Shown: positions 9,057-17,692 of the stretch, piece after piece
Position numbering within the stretch: the stretch's first letter is position 1
Layout: every line of letters starts with the position of its first letter
Assembly: GCA_020350825.1 (NCBI GenBank)
Contig: CP070724.1
Location: 1,236,914 to 1,300,913, forward strand
Reading direction: 5' to 3'
DNA from: Thermoplasmatales archaeon
GTDB taxonomy: Archaea > Thermoplasmatota > E2 > DHVEG-1
Length of the DNA stretch: 64,000 bases
Notes under the pieces: model-generated
Databases searched by the model: none
The model's input: only the letters and a program-made list of their open reading frames with translations
Told to the model about the DNA's origin: nothing
Program-made: the position numbers and the translations under genes

Positions 9057-9476
9057 ATGCCATTCAAATATTTTGGAAAAATTAATTTTACACCCTATAC
9101 TAAGGTAGATAAATTTGCTGACTATCTTCAAAAAGGAAAACTTATGGGCACACATTGTAAAAAATGTGGAGAGAAGTATTTTCCTCCAAGAGCCGATTGT
9201 ATTAAATGTTTGAGTGATGATGTAAAATGGATAGAATATTCAGGGCGGGGCACACTTCATAGTTATACAAAAATAAATGCTGCCCCAAAAGGATTCGATG
9301 ATATAGCTCCATACATATTGGGTGTTGTTGACCTTGAAGAAGGTGGACGACTGATATCATGGATAGGGGACATCCCAGATGACGATATTAAAATTGGTAT
9401 GGAGATCAAGGTTGTACCACGTATCTTTGAGGAAATCGAGGAAATTAAACTCTATTACACAATTGAAAAACCGTGA
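9057..9476 (+). CDS. DUF35 OB-fold protein with Zn ribbon, thiolase partner
   Basis: 139 residues. A rubredoxin-like Zn ribbon with C34, C37, C48 and C51 (HCKKCGEKYFPPRADCIKC) is followed by an OB-fold of the DUF35 family (about residues 55-135). Such proteins form complexes with thiolases and HMG-CoA synthase in archaea and help shape the CoA channel. It lies five bases downstream of the thiolase with an AGGAGGT Shine-Dalgarno sequence and ends the SDR-thiolase-DUF35 operon. Confidence 0.88.
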   Translation: MPFKYFGKINFTPYTKVDKFADYLQKGKLMGTHCKKCGEKYFPPRADCIKCLSDDVKWIEYSGRGTLHSYTKINAAPKGFDDIAPYILGVVDLEEGGRLISWIGDIPDDDIKIGMEIKVVPRIFEEIEEIKLYYTIEKP

Positions 9477-9539
9477 AGTAAACATATACTATGGTAAATA
9501 GAAAACTGCTAGTTTCAAATAACATCTTATTCTTTTTCA

Positions 9540-10373
9540 TCAAGTCTGTATCCTTAGGACCTTCTCTGCATTTCTATAAAGTATTTTTTCAATTGTTGTC
9601 TTTGTAATAGTTAAAGAGCACAACGCATCGATATTCTCTTTAATACTTTTTACTCCAGGCCAGTCTGAACCAAAAATAATCTTATCTGCATTCTTCTCCA
9701 ATTCTGGAAAATATTGCAATAATTTTTGAGGAGGCAGTCCAGAAATCTCCATATATAGGTTCTTGTGGAGTCTTGAAAGAAAAAACGCTCTATCATACCA
9801 GAAGCCACGCCCACTATGAGCCATTACAATCTTAAGCTCTGGAAAATCTGTTGACACCTCATCAAGATGCAGGGGATCTCCATACTTTAGTTTTGAATTC
9901 CTATATATCGATGAACCTGTATGGAACATTATTGGCACATCGAGCTCTACAGCTTTTTCATATAAGGGATAAATTTCTCTCTGATTCGGAAAAAAGTGTT
10001 GATAGGTTGGATAAAGCTTCAATCCTCGAAATCCCATTTTCCTTACACACTTCTCTAGTGATTCCTCAGGATTTGGTATTGTTCCAGGATTAATAGATGC
10101 AAAAGGGATAAATCTTTTCCGACCTTTACAAAAACTATGTACATAACTGTTTGCCACCACACCAGTAGTAAGCGGAGAATCTTCCGCTAGAATAACAGCA
10201 TAATCAATACCCTCCTTAACTAGATATTCTTCTAGTCCATCAGGGCTCATGAGCTTGTCGAAGGCCTTGGATAGGTAGGGATTAATCTCGCTAAGATACT
10301 CTATCACCCATGGATGCCAATCTTCTTTTCTCCCAATATGAACATGAAAATCAATAACCATTCCTGCATACAC
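9540..10373 (-). CDS. Amidohydrolase-2 family metal-dependent hydrolase or decarboxylase
   Basis: 277-residue TIM-barrel protein of the Amidohydro_2 family. Metal-ligand motifs are IDFHVHIG near the N-terminus, MFHTGS and MAHSGRG in the middle, and FGSDWPG near the C-terminus. The chosen start is GTG at 10373 behind AAAAGGAG; an ATG four codons later is an alternative. The gene follows oah by 14 bases and is probably cotranscribed. The family includes aromatic-acid decarboxylases (gamma-resorcylate type, ACMSD) and hydrolases. A role in feeding a hydroxylated aromatic acid into the benzoyl-CoA pathway or in hydrolysing a ring-cleavage intermediate is possible but unproven. Confidence 0.8.
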   Translation of the reverse strand: MYAGMVIDFHVHIGRKEDWHPWVIEYLSEINPYLSKAFDKLMSPDGLEEYLVKEGIDYAVILAEDSPLTTGVVANSYVHSFCKGRKRFIPFASINPGTIPNPEESLEKCVRKMGFRGLKLYPTYQHFFPNQREIYPLYEKAVELDVPIMFHTGSSIYRNSKLKYGDPLHLDEVSTDFPELKIVMAHSGRGFWYDRAFFLSRLHKNLYMEISGLPPQKLLQYFPELEKNADKIIFGSDWPGVKSIKENIDALCSLTITKTTIEKILYRNAEKVLRIQT

Positions 10374-10387
10374 AGACGCAGCTCCTT

Positions 10388-11524
10388 TTACTCAGTCTTC
10401 TTTGGTTTTGGAAGAACTGCTTCTTTCAGCTCATCATCAAACGAATGTCCCTCTGCCAGCAATCTTCGATATTTCACAAAATCTATGACATCTTCACCGG
10501 TTACTTTTCTACTATTAAAAGCATGAAATCCAAGAAATGCCTCAGTTGACATGTTAGCAGCGAGCCAATGGCGGTTCGCGAGCTTTGTTTGATCCCAAAA
10601 GAACTTCTTTTTCATCCTTATGCCATCAATGGATTTAATAAGGCAGCCGGGCATGAGATTAGTATAAGTCCAAACCATATCATCTACTGCTTTATCTAAT
10701 AGTTCAAAGTCTACAGGATTAGATTTAACAAATTCTCTTGCTTTTTTGAACTCTTCTCCCTTGAGGAACTCACCGTATACAATTTCACCATTATCTAAAT
10801 ATTTATCAGTAATAATAATTGGATTTCTCACGAATTTCTTACCTTGCTTCAGTACTGGCACTACCCTACTGATGAGACCAACTCGTTTCATTTTATAGGC
10901 CGACCACAACTCACAAGAAATACAGTTCCACATTGCATCTTCAATTCCAAGATACCAAGGAAGAAAGTCTGTAGAACCACCATCAGGTGCAGAACCATGT
11001 CGAGGGCCAGCCTGACCAAATACAGCTAAATCTGATGAGGCTGCAAGATCGCAAGCCATACCAATCTCCTGCCCACCAGCAACTCGCATACCATTCACAC
11101 GGCATATAGTCGGTTTTTTACAATTCAGAATTGAATCAACCATACCATTGAAAAGATCCATGTATTTGCCATATTCATCTGGCCTTCCACTGTAGTATTC
11201 AGCATATTCCTTGGTGTTTCCTCCAGTACAGAAAGCCTTATCTCCTACGGCAGTAAATATAGCTGCTACCACGCTACGATCCATTGACGCCTTATGAAAC
11301 CCTGCAGTAACACCCTTCACCATATCGGTGGTGTATGAGTTATATTGTTTTGGATTATTTAATATAATCCAGGCAGAATTCAGCCCCTTTATAATGTTTC
11401 CTTCAGGGTCGACTACGGGTTTCAATTCGTAAATTATGCTGGGGGGTTCACGGCTGAAATATTCGTCGCCCCATAAATCATGATTTTTCAATTCATTATC
11501 TCTCGGTAACCATTCTAAGGTCAT
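10388..11524 (-). CDS. oah: 6-oxocyclohex-1-ene-1-carbonyl-CoA hydrolase (ring-opening enzyme)
   Basis: 378-residue crotonase-fold protein recognised as the Oah/BamA family. The N-terminus MTLEWLPRDNELKNHDLWGDEY and the long insert around VPVLKQGKKFVRNP..GEIVYGEFLKGEEF are typical and exceed ordinary enoyl-CoA hydratases in length. Conserved blocks include KAFCTGGNTKEYAEYY, RVNGMRVAGGQEIGMACDLA and GPRHGSAPDGGSTDFLPW. The enzyme adds water and hydrolytically opens the alicyclic ring of 6-oxocyclohexenoyl-CoA to 3-hydroxypimeloyl-CoA. BamA is the accepted marker gene for anaerobic aromatic degradation. Its presence with bcrABCD, dch and a had candidate makes the upper pathway complete. Confidence 0.93.
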   Translation of the reverse strand: MTLEWLPRDNELKNHDLWGDEYFSREPPSIIYELKPVVDPEGNIIKGLNSAWIILNNPKQYNSYTTDMVKGVTAGFHKASMDRSVVAAIFTAVGDKAFCTGGNTKEYAEYYSGRPDEYGKYMDLFNGMVDSILNCKKPTICRVNGMRVAGGQEIGMACDLAASSDLAVFGQAGPRHGSAPDGGSTDFLPWYLGIEDAMWNCISCELWSAYKMKRVGLISRVVPVLKQGKKFVRNPIIITDKYLDNGEIVYGEFLKGEEFKKAREFVKSNPVDFELLDKAVDDMVWTYTNLMPGCLIKSIDGIRMKKKFFWDQTKLANRHWLAANMSTEAFLGFHAFNSRKVTGEDVIDFVKYRRLLAEGHSFDDELKEAVLPKPKKTE

Positions 11525-11642
11525 TTTAATCCTCCCGTTATACTAACAGTTTTATCTCAGAGCAGAATGACATAACAATATTTAGCCTTTACTAAAACAT
11601 GAGAATATTACAATTTTCGAAAAGATATTGAGTAAGTTCTTA

Positions 11643-13292
11643 TTAAACAACAAGCATCCAGAGTTCACATCCCTCTTGTGGTATAAGGAGTCTTGTACTT
11701 ACTATTTTAAATGTTCCAACAACAATATTCCCACTCTCACGTGGGTATTCTATCATCGACCGTGCACCTTCATTTTTTATATTACCAAAACCGTTAGGGG
11801 GTATTCCATCATTACCATCCTTTACAACAGGTGTCCAATTTGTTCCATTATAACACCAGATTTCACATCCTTCAGTTTTGGGTTCAATAAAATTAATAAA
11901 CTTACCATTTGCAGTGCCAACCCATAGCTTGTTATCTGACGATACAATCATAGACCAAACGTACTTATTCATAGGATTTCCGAATCCGCTATATTCAATA
12001 TCGTTCTTTTTTATCCCCGGAACATTAGCGCTGATAATAGGAGTCCAATGAGTACCATCGTATTTCCAGATTTCACATCCTTTATTGCGGATAATATTTG
12101 CGGCTGTACCAACATATAACTCATTGTTATATACTACCATTTTTCGGATACCGTAATTCTCACGTTCACCAAAGCCATCCTTAAAAACCCCAGTAACTCC
12201 TGTTGAAAGATTTACTTTATTCCAATGTATTCCCTCGCTAGTCCGCCATAGTTGACAACCCATTCCAGCTTGAGCAAATAATCTGTATCGGGCGTTAAAT
12301 GTTCCTACATATAATTGATTTTGGAATACATCCATATCCCATGCATATGTATTTGTTACTCCCACCAAACGGTCTAGTGTTGACATATTAGATTTGAATC
12401 CCTTTGTAACTAAGTTTTCCCAATGTACGCCATCCTGTGTTCGCCAGATTTCACAGCCACCATTTTGGGAAAAATCCCAATTCATTGTACCCGCGTAGAG
12501 GTAATCGTTAAATTCTTCCATACTCCAGATAGCAACATTATTGAAGTTACCAAATCCACCTTTCATTATAGGAGCATTATTTCCAACTACTTGTTCCCAT
12601 AACGTGCCATCATAACGCCAGATTTCACCTCCTTTTCGATGAGGATCCCTCAAGCTTCCAATAGAAGTGCTCCATGTTCCCACATACAATTTGCCTTTAA
12701 ATTCATTCATCACTGAGGCGATACAATTAAAGGGGTAATTAAATCCAGATTTCATTCCAGTAATTGATTCATCACCAACAATTTGTATCACTGAGTCGGT
12801 TGTGTAATTATATTTCCAAATTTCACACCCCTCACTAGATTTTACCACACGATGGAGTGCTCTCCTTATTGTACATTGGCGAAGAGAATGTGCCAGCCTA
12901 AAAATTATTTTAAAAAGTTGACTCCTATGTAAAAACTTAGGAATTATATCTGGTAATAATTGAGATATGTTCTGTAAAAATTTTGGGAATGTATTCTGAA
13001 ATAATTTTGGAAATTTGACATTTTGTGTTCCAATATATAGTTCATTGTTGTAAATTGCCATGCCCCTTGTTGCTATATTCGTTTCTTTTCCAAATCCATC
13101 GTCATTTAATTGTTTCCATCCTTGTTGATATAAATTCGTCGTTTCCTTTTCTAATCCACTATTCAGTTGTAAATTATTTTGTTGAAGTTTTGCCTGTACT
13201 ACAATATTTGGAAATATAATCAAAAGGGCAATACAAAAAAACATTAATGTTTTCAAAACTCTATTATTTCCAAATATCGTTTTTTTGTACAT
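11643..13292 (-). CDS. Secreted repeat beta-propeller protein (GFG/YVGT/GCEIWRYDG repeats)
   Basis: 549 residues with a signal peptide (hydrophobic stretch about residues 14-34). The rest is a series of roughly 55-60-residue repeats with the pattern GFGN..N, W-M.. YNNELYVGT, and GCEIW(R/K)YDGT.W..V, consistent with beta-propeller blades. In the first blade an unusual insert (about residues 93-150) contains short amphipathic units such as FPKLFQN, FPKFLQN and LLPDIIPKFL. A paralogue without a signal peptide lies at 41234. The function is unknown; an extracellular binding or surface-layer role is likely. It interrupts the aromatic catabolic island between oah and had and need not belong to it. 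Confidence 0.75.
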   Translation of the reverse strand: MYKKTIFGNNRVLKTLMFFCIALLIIFPNIVVQAKLQQNNLQLNSGLEKETTNLYQQGWKQLNDDGFGKETNIATRGMAIYNNELYIGTQNVKFPKLFQNTFPKFLQNISQLLPDIIPKFLHRSQLFKIIFRLAHSLRQCTIRRALHRVVKSSEGCEIWKYNYTTDSVIQIVGDESITGMKSGFNYPFNCIASVMNEFKGKLYVGTWSTSIGSLRDPHRKGGEIWRYDGTLWEQVVGNNAPIMKGGFGNFNNVAIWSMEEFNDYLYAGTMNWDFSQNGGCEIWRTQDGVHWENLVTKGFKSNMSTLDRLVGVTNTYAWDMDVFQNQLYVGTFNARYRLFAQAGMGCQLWRTSEGIHWNKVNLSTGVTGVFKDGFGERENYGIRKMVVYNNELYVGTAANIIRNKGCEIWKYDGTHWTPIISANVPGIKKNDIEYSGFGNPMNKYVWSMIVSSDNKLWVGTANGKFINFIEPKTEGCEIWCYNGTNWTPVVKDGNDGIPPNGFGNIKNEGARSMIEYPRESGNIVVGTFKIVSTRLLIPQEGCELWMLVV

Positions 13293-13650
13293 CGCTTTTT
13301 ATAACCTCCCACTATCTCCAATTATTGATATTATGGGTCATTGTTTTATTACGAAAAGATGTATAAAAAACTTCCGACCAATAGTTTGTACAAAATAATA
13401 TCCCCTCTCAAATTTTTTGCGGATTAAATAAAAAATTTACAGAGTCGTTTTAGCGTTTTCTCTACTACAACATATTTGTTGATTTTTCCCTCATATACTA
13501 AAACATCACAGAAAATTTATGATATCCAATTATTGACGCGTTCCATTATAGTTATTTTTAATTAATCAGTTCCAATAAATCCGAATCATCCAACCTAAAC
13601 AAATAAGATTATATACCTCTTTATAATTTCACCGACACAGAGGGCGAGGT
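13293..13650. other. Intergenic region between propeller gene and had
   Basis: About 360 bases, strongly AT-rich, between two divergent genes. No coding signal is seen. A TATA-like TTATATA lies at 13609-13615, about 36-42 bases before the had ATG, and is the probable rightward core promoter. No strong palindrome was noticed. Confidence 0.5.
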
Positions 13651-14823
13651 ATGAAAGCCGCAGTTCTATATGGGAAAGAAGAGTTGAATATTGTATCTGA
13701 TTTTGACGATCCTATAATGGGGTCATCAGACGTACTTATAAAATCAAAACACACAGGATTGTGTAGCACAGATCGCAGTCTTTACCGCGGTTTCGTTCCC
13801 TTTAAACCGCCACTAATCATAGGACATGAAATTGCTGGTGTAGTTGAGGACTTTGGTACATCTACTACAGGTTTTGATGTTGGCGATCATGTAATTATTC
13901 CACCTGTTTATCCGGGATGTGAAGATGAGACATGTAGTTCATGTAAAGAGGGACTGACAAATAGATGTAAAAAATCAATTTTTATTGGGCATGGTGTGCA
14001 TGGTGGTGATGCAGAATTAATCGCTGTTCCCTCAAAATATACATTTAAAATCGATGATAGAGTACCCTTAGAAGAGGCATGCATAATCCCAGATGCCGTC
14101 TCCTCACCATTTCATGCATTGAAAAGTAGATCTGTTCCCGCACATATCCTCCGTAATACATCAGATTCCAATAAGCTATTTGATCGAAAGAGCCATTGGC
14201 TACAAGGACGGAATGTTGTTGTCTTTGGTGTTGGAGGTATTGGAGGTCCAACCATCAATCTTGCTGCACGATATTTCCAAGCTAAAAATGTTGTTGCTGT
14301 TGATATTTTTGACGAAAAACTCGAGTTTGCAAAAAAACTTGGTGCGACACATATAGTAAATTCAAGAGCATATTATGAGGAAAAAGGCATTGCATTAAAT
14401 GAACTTACTGGGAGAGATAAAGCAAAAGCAACATCAGAATTAGCAAAACATATTACTTCAAATTTGGCAGAGGATAAATTCCAGGTTGACTGTGTGCTTG
14501 ACTGTTCTGGTGTTCATGAAACATTTCCATTAACAATCGAAACGGCTAGTAAAAACCGAACCATAATCCAGGTTGGATGGCCTCCAAAACCTGTACGTGA
14601 TTTCCTGAACCAAAAAATCATGGACAAGTATTTGACAATCAATGGAACATGGGCATGCCCAATGAATGAAATAAATGAAATTGTGAAAGCAGTAGAAGCC
14701 AATGTAGTTGATTTAAATTTATTAGTAACCAACAGGGGATATACATTAGACAGATTGGAAAACGCAATACATGATCTCGAAGCTGGTAAAATCCTTGGTA
14801 GAGCAACCATTAATATAGTTTGA
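13651..14823 (+). CDS. had: Zn-dependent alcohol dehydrogenase, likely 6-hydroxycyclohex-1-ene-1-carbonyl-CoA dehydrogenase
   Basis: 390-residue medium-chain dehydrogenase. Catalytic zinc ligands are C38 and H59-E60 (GHEIAGVV); structural zinc cysteines are C90, C95, C98 and C106. The NAD Rossmann loop GVGGIGG is at 193-199, followed by acidic D in AVDIFDEK, which favours NAD over NADP. Two inserts (about residues 158-185 and 265-280) lengthen it relative to ordinary alcohol dehydrogenases. It overlaps the region before dch and is cotranscribed with it; in Thauera-type clusters dch, had and oah go together. The specific assignment rests on this context, so it is less certain than the family. 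Confidence 0.78.
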   Translation: MKAAVLYGKEELNIVSDFDDPIMGSSDVLIKSKHTGLCSTDRSLYRGFVPFKPPLIIGHEIAGVVEDFGTSTTGFDVGDHVIIPPVYPGCEDETCSSCKEGLTNRCKKSIFIGHGVHGGDAELIAVPSKYTFKIDDRVPLEEACIIPDAVSSPFHALKSRSVPAHILRNTSDSNKLFDRKSHWLQGRNVVVFGVGGIGGPTINLAARYFQAKNVVAVDIFDEKLEFAKKLGATHIVNSRAYYEEKGIALNELTGRDKAKATSELAKHITSNLAEDKFQVDCVLDCSGVHETFPLTIETASKNRTIIQVGWPPKPVRDFLNQKIMDKYLTINGTWACPMNEINEIVKAVEANVVDLNLLVTNRGYTLDRLENAIHDLEAGKILGRATINIV

Positions 14824-14840
14824 TTTTAAGAGATGATGTT

Positions 14841-15608
14841 ATGACCTACAAGACAATAATTGTAGAAGAAAAGGATATGATTGGTAGAATTACCCTCAAC
14901 AGACCGCCTTTAAACATTCTCAACATTGAGATGATGCAGGAGATCAACAACGCATTAAAGTTATTCCATAAACAGGCATTGAAAGTTCTTATACTAAATG
15001 CAAATGGTAAGGCATTTTCAGCGGGTGTGGATGTGTCAGATCATACAAAAGAAAAGGTAAAGGAAATGATTCAAACCTTCCACAATATATTTACTAATCT
15101 CTACAAAATCAATGCTCCAACAGTTGCACTTGTCAATGGAGCAGCATTAGGGGGAGGATGTGAAGTTGCAACATTCTGTGATATAGTTATCGCATCAGAA
15201 AAATCCAAATTTGGTCAACCAGAGATCATGGTTGGTGTATTCCCACCGGTAGCAGCTGCCATTTTTCCTAAACTTATGTGGAGCAAAAAGGCACTGGAAC
15301 TCATGTTAACTGGAGAGACGCTCCGTGCAAACGAGGCAAAGGAACTTGGACTTATCAATCACATTTTACCTATGGAGAATTTTGAAATTGAAGCAGAGAA
15401 ATTCATCAATGAGAAACTTGCGAACAACAGTGCAATTGTTCTTCAGCTGACAAAGAGGGCGTTCATGGAAGGTGCAACTCATAACTATGGCGAAGCAATC
15501 AAGAAAATTGAGGATATCTACCTAAACGAGCTTATGAAAACCAATGATGCAAATGAAGGACTAGCTGCATTTCTAGAAAAAAGGCGGCCCATTTGGAAAA
15601 ATAAATAA
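14841..15608 (+). CDS. dch: Cyclohexa-1,5-diene-1-carbonyl-CoA hydratase
   Basis: 255-residue crotonase-family hydratase. Blocks such as NGKAFSAGVDVSDHTKEKVKEMI, NGAALGGGCEVATFCDIVIA and GQPEIMVGVFPPVAAAIFPK match the Dch/BamR subfamily rather than generic enoyl-CoA hydratases. The oxyanion-hole loop is AALGGGCE. It adds water to the diene made by benzoyl-CoA reductase, giving 6-hydroxycyclohex-1-ene-1-carbonyl-CoA, the substrate of the dehydrogenase encoded just upstream. The ATG at 14841 is preferred over a TTG at 14820 that overlaps the had stop, since it lies behind AAGAGATGATG and starts at MTYKTIIVEE. Confidence 0.9.
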   Translation: MTYKTIIVEEKDMIGRITLNRPPLNILNIEMMQEINNALKLFHKQALKVLILNANGKAFSAGVDVSDHTKEKVKEMIQTFHNIFTNLYKINAPTVALVNGAALGGGCEVATFCDIVIASEKSKFGQPEIMVGVFPPVAAAIFPKLMWSKKALELMLTGETLRANEAKELGLINHILPMENFEIEAEKFINEKLANNSAIVLQLTKRAFMEGATHNYGEAIKKIEDIYLNELMKTNDANEGLAAFLEKRRPIWKNK

Positions 15609-15611
15609 ATT

Positions 15612-17651
15612 TTACTTACCTTTGAAGGCAGGCCTTCGTTTCATTACTACCGAATTCAAGCCTTCGTAGGCATCTTGGGTCGAAAATATCTTTGCTAAAT
15701 AACTAAGTTCTAGTTCTAATCCTTTATTTAAATCAAGGCGACTACCCTCATCTATGATTTTGTTAGCTAATTTTATAGCAATAGGGGCCTTGTATGATAT
15801 AGTCTTTGAAATCTTTTTTCCGAGTTCGTTTAACTCTCCTTTTCCTGATAATACATCTTGAATATTAGTGTCAGAGAAATATTCCTTGATCTTCTTGAAA
15901 TATTCTGGCAGCTCAACAATTTCTCTCTTTGATTTGCTTACAATTTTTTCACTGCTGATAAGATCAGAAATCTGCCTATCTATCTCCTCAGCTGACATAA
16001 CATATTCAACTAATCCTATTGATATAGCGTTTTGGGCATCAAGAATCTTGCCTGTGAATATCAGATATTTCGCAAGCTCCTTTCCAATATATTGTGCGGT
16101 TCTCTGAGTGCCACCTAGACCTGGATATATACCTATTCCTGTTTCAGGAAAGCCAATGCTACCCTTTCCGGTTGCGATAATTGTGTCAGCAGCAAGCGCA
16201 ATTTCAGCACCACCCCCTAATGCTAGACCATCAAGCTTTGCTATAACCAATTTCTTAGATGTATCTATTTTATTAAGAACAGAATGACCATACCTAGTGA
16301 ATCGACAAATATCCTCGATCTTGTGCTCCTCTATCTTTTTTATAAAGTATTGTATGTCTGCACCTGCAATAAACGCCTTGCCAGCTCCCTCTAGAATTAT
16401 CGCTTTGACATTGGGGTCACTATTTGCTAATGTGAACTGTTTATCTAGCTGTTGGATAACTTCTTCATTAATAGCGTTCATGGCTTCAGGTCTGTTAATA
16501 AGTATTCTCGCAATTTTGTCCGTTATTTCAAGGTCAACATAGTTGAATCTCCATTCTTCTTTCTTTTCATAAAGTTGTTTTAATATGGTTGGAACCTTCA
16601 ATGATGGATGTTTTTTTACGAACTGTGTGACGATTTTATACGAGTGTTCGATCCCATATTTATTCATCATTTCAAAAGGACCTAATTCCCATCTAAGACC
16701 GATCTTAGCACCTCTATCAATATCCTCAATACTTGAAACTTCTTCCTCTATAAGTTTGCAGGCTACTATGAAAACGGCACCAAGAAGGCGTTCTTCTATT
16801 ATCGCGGTCTTTGCAGTATCAATCTCACCACCCATATCCCAAGATTCGTGCTTTTCAAACTGTTGCTTGAGACGGTTGCTAGGTAGGTAGAAGTCACCAA
16901 GTTTGTTTCCTAGACCTACAGTTGAGTGATACGCTATAGGAATACCTGTCACGTTCATCAATTCAAATGGTCCCATACCGATTTTAAATGCCTTTTTAGC
17001 AATATCATCTATCGTAGGGGCGTTAGCTATATCCTCTTCAAAGAGCCTAGTGGCTTCATTTAACCATGGTACAAAAAAACGGTTTACCGCAAATCCAGGT
17101 GAATCAGCTACATGTATAGCTATCTTACTTATTTTACGAGAAAAAATATCAGCGAAAGAAATGGTTTTTTGACTTGTATCCTTACTAGGTATTATCTCTA
17201 ATAAACGGTTCATTGTAGGATGGTAAAAGAAATGGAGGCCAAGGAATCTGTCACTGCGGTTTACTGAAGAACCAAGTTCTGTTATAGAAAAGGATGATGT
17301 GTTAGATGCAAAAACAGTCTTATCTTCACATACGCTATCTAAATATTTAAAAATATCCTTTTTGACATCCATATTTTCGAACACTGCTTCTATGACAAGA
17401 TCTGCGTCTTTTATTTCATCTTTATTCGTGGTACCTCTGATATGACTTAAGATCTTTTCTGTTTGTTCTTGAGTAAAGATTCTTCTGTTGATAGCTTCTG
17501 ATAGTGTTTTTTTGATGTTTTCTATTCCCTTTTGAACAAACCGGTCCTCAACATCTACCATAACCACTTGTAATCCTTCTTGAGCCGCTTTCTGTGCTAT
17601 ACCACTCCCCATAACCCCAGCGCCAATAATTCCAATCTTTTGTATCTTCAT
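15612..17651 (-). CDS. Fused 3-hydroxyacyl-CoA dehydrogenase / enoyl-CoA hydratase
   Basis: 679 residues from the chosen ATG at 17651, which follows AAGGTGTAG; an upstream ATG at 17696 lies in the thiolase end and is less likely. Domain order is a Rossmann 3HCDH-N domain (GIIGAGVMGSGIA, residues 6-18; AVNRFFVPWLNEA linker), two 3HCDH-C repeats (to about 380) and a crotonase domain (about 390-679). The crotonase domain carries AKLDGLALGGGAE and GFPETGIGIYPGLGGTQR, so both catalytic glutamates are present. This archaeal arrangement catalyses hydration plus NAD-linked oxidation in beta-oxidation. Here it would oxidise 3-hydroxypimeloyl-CoA and process crotonyl-CoA. It is the last gene of the leftward operon beginning near 22176. 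Confidence 0.9.
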   Translation of the reverse strand: MKIQKIGIIGAGVMGSGIAQKAAQEGLQVVMVDVEDRFVQKGIENIKKTLSEAINRRIFTQEQTEKILSHIRGTTNKDEIKDADLVIEAVFENMDVKKDIFKYLDSVCEDKTVFASNTSSFSITELGSSVNRSDRFLGLHFFYHPTMNRLLEIIPSKDTSQKTISFADIFSRKISKIAIHVADSPGFAVNRFFVPWLNEATRLFEEDIANAPTIDDIAKKAFKIGMGPFELMNVTGIPIAYHSTVGLGNKLGDFYLPSNRLKQQFEKHESWDMGGEIDTAKTAIIEERLLGAVFIVACKLIEEEVSSIEDIDRGAKIGLRWELGPFEMMNKYGIEHSYKIVTQFVKKHPSLKVPTILKQLYEKKEEWRFNYVDLEITDKIARILINRPEAMNAINEEVIQQLDKQFTLANSDPNVKAIILEGAGKAFIAGADIQYFIKKIEEHKIEDICRFTRYGHSVLNKIDTSKKLVIAKLDGLALGGGAEIALAADTIIATGKGSIGFPETGIGIYPGLGGTQRTAQYIGKELAKYLIFTGKILDAQNAISIGLVEYVMSAEEIDRQISDLISSEKIVSKSKREIVELPEYFKKIKEYFSDTNIQDVLSGKGELNELGKKISKTISYKAPIAIKLANKIIDEGSRLDLNKGLELELSYLAKIFSTQDAYEGLNSVVMKRRPAFKGK

Positions 17652-17692
17652 AATACTACACCTTATTTCTAAAATACACCTTAATACTTTGA

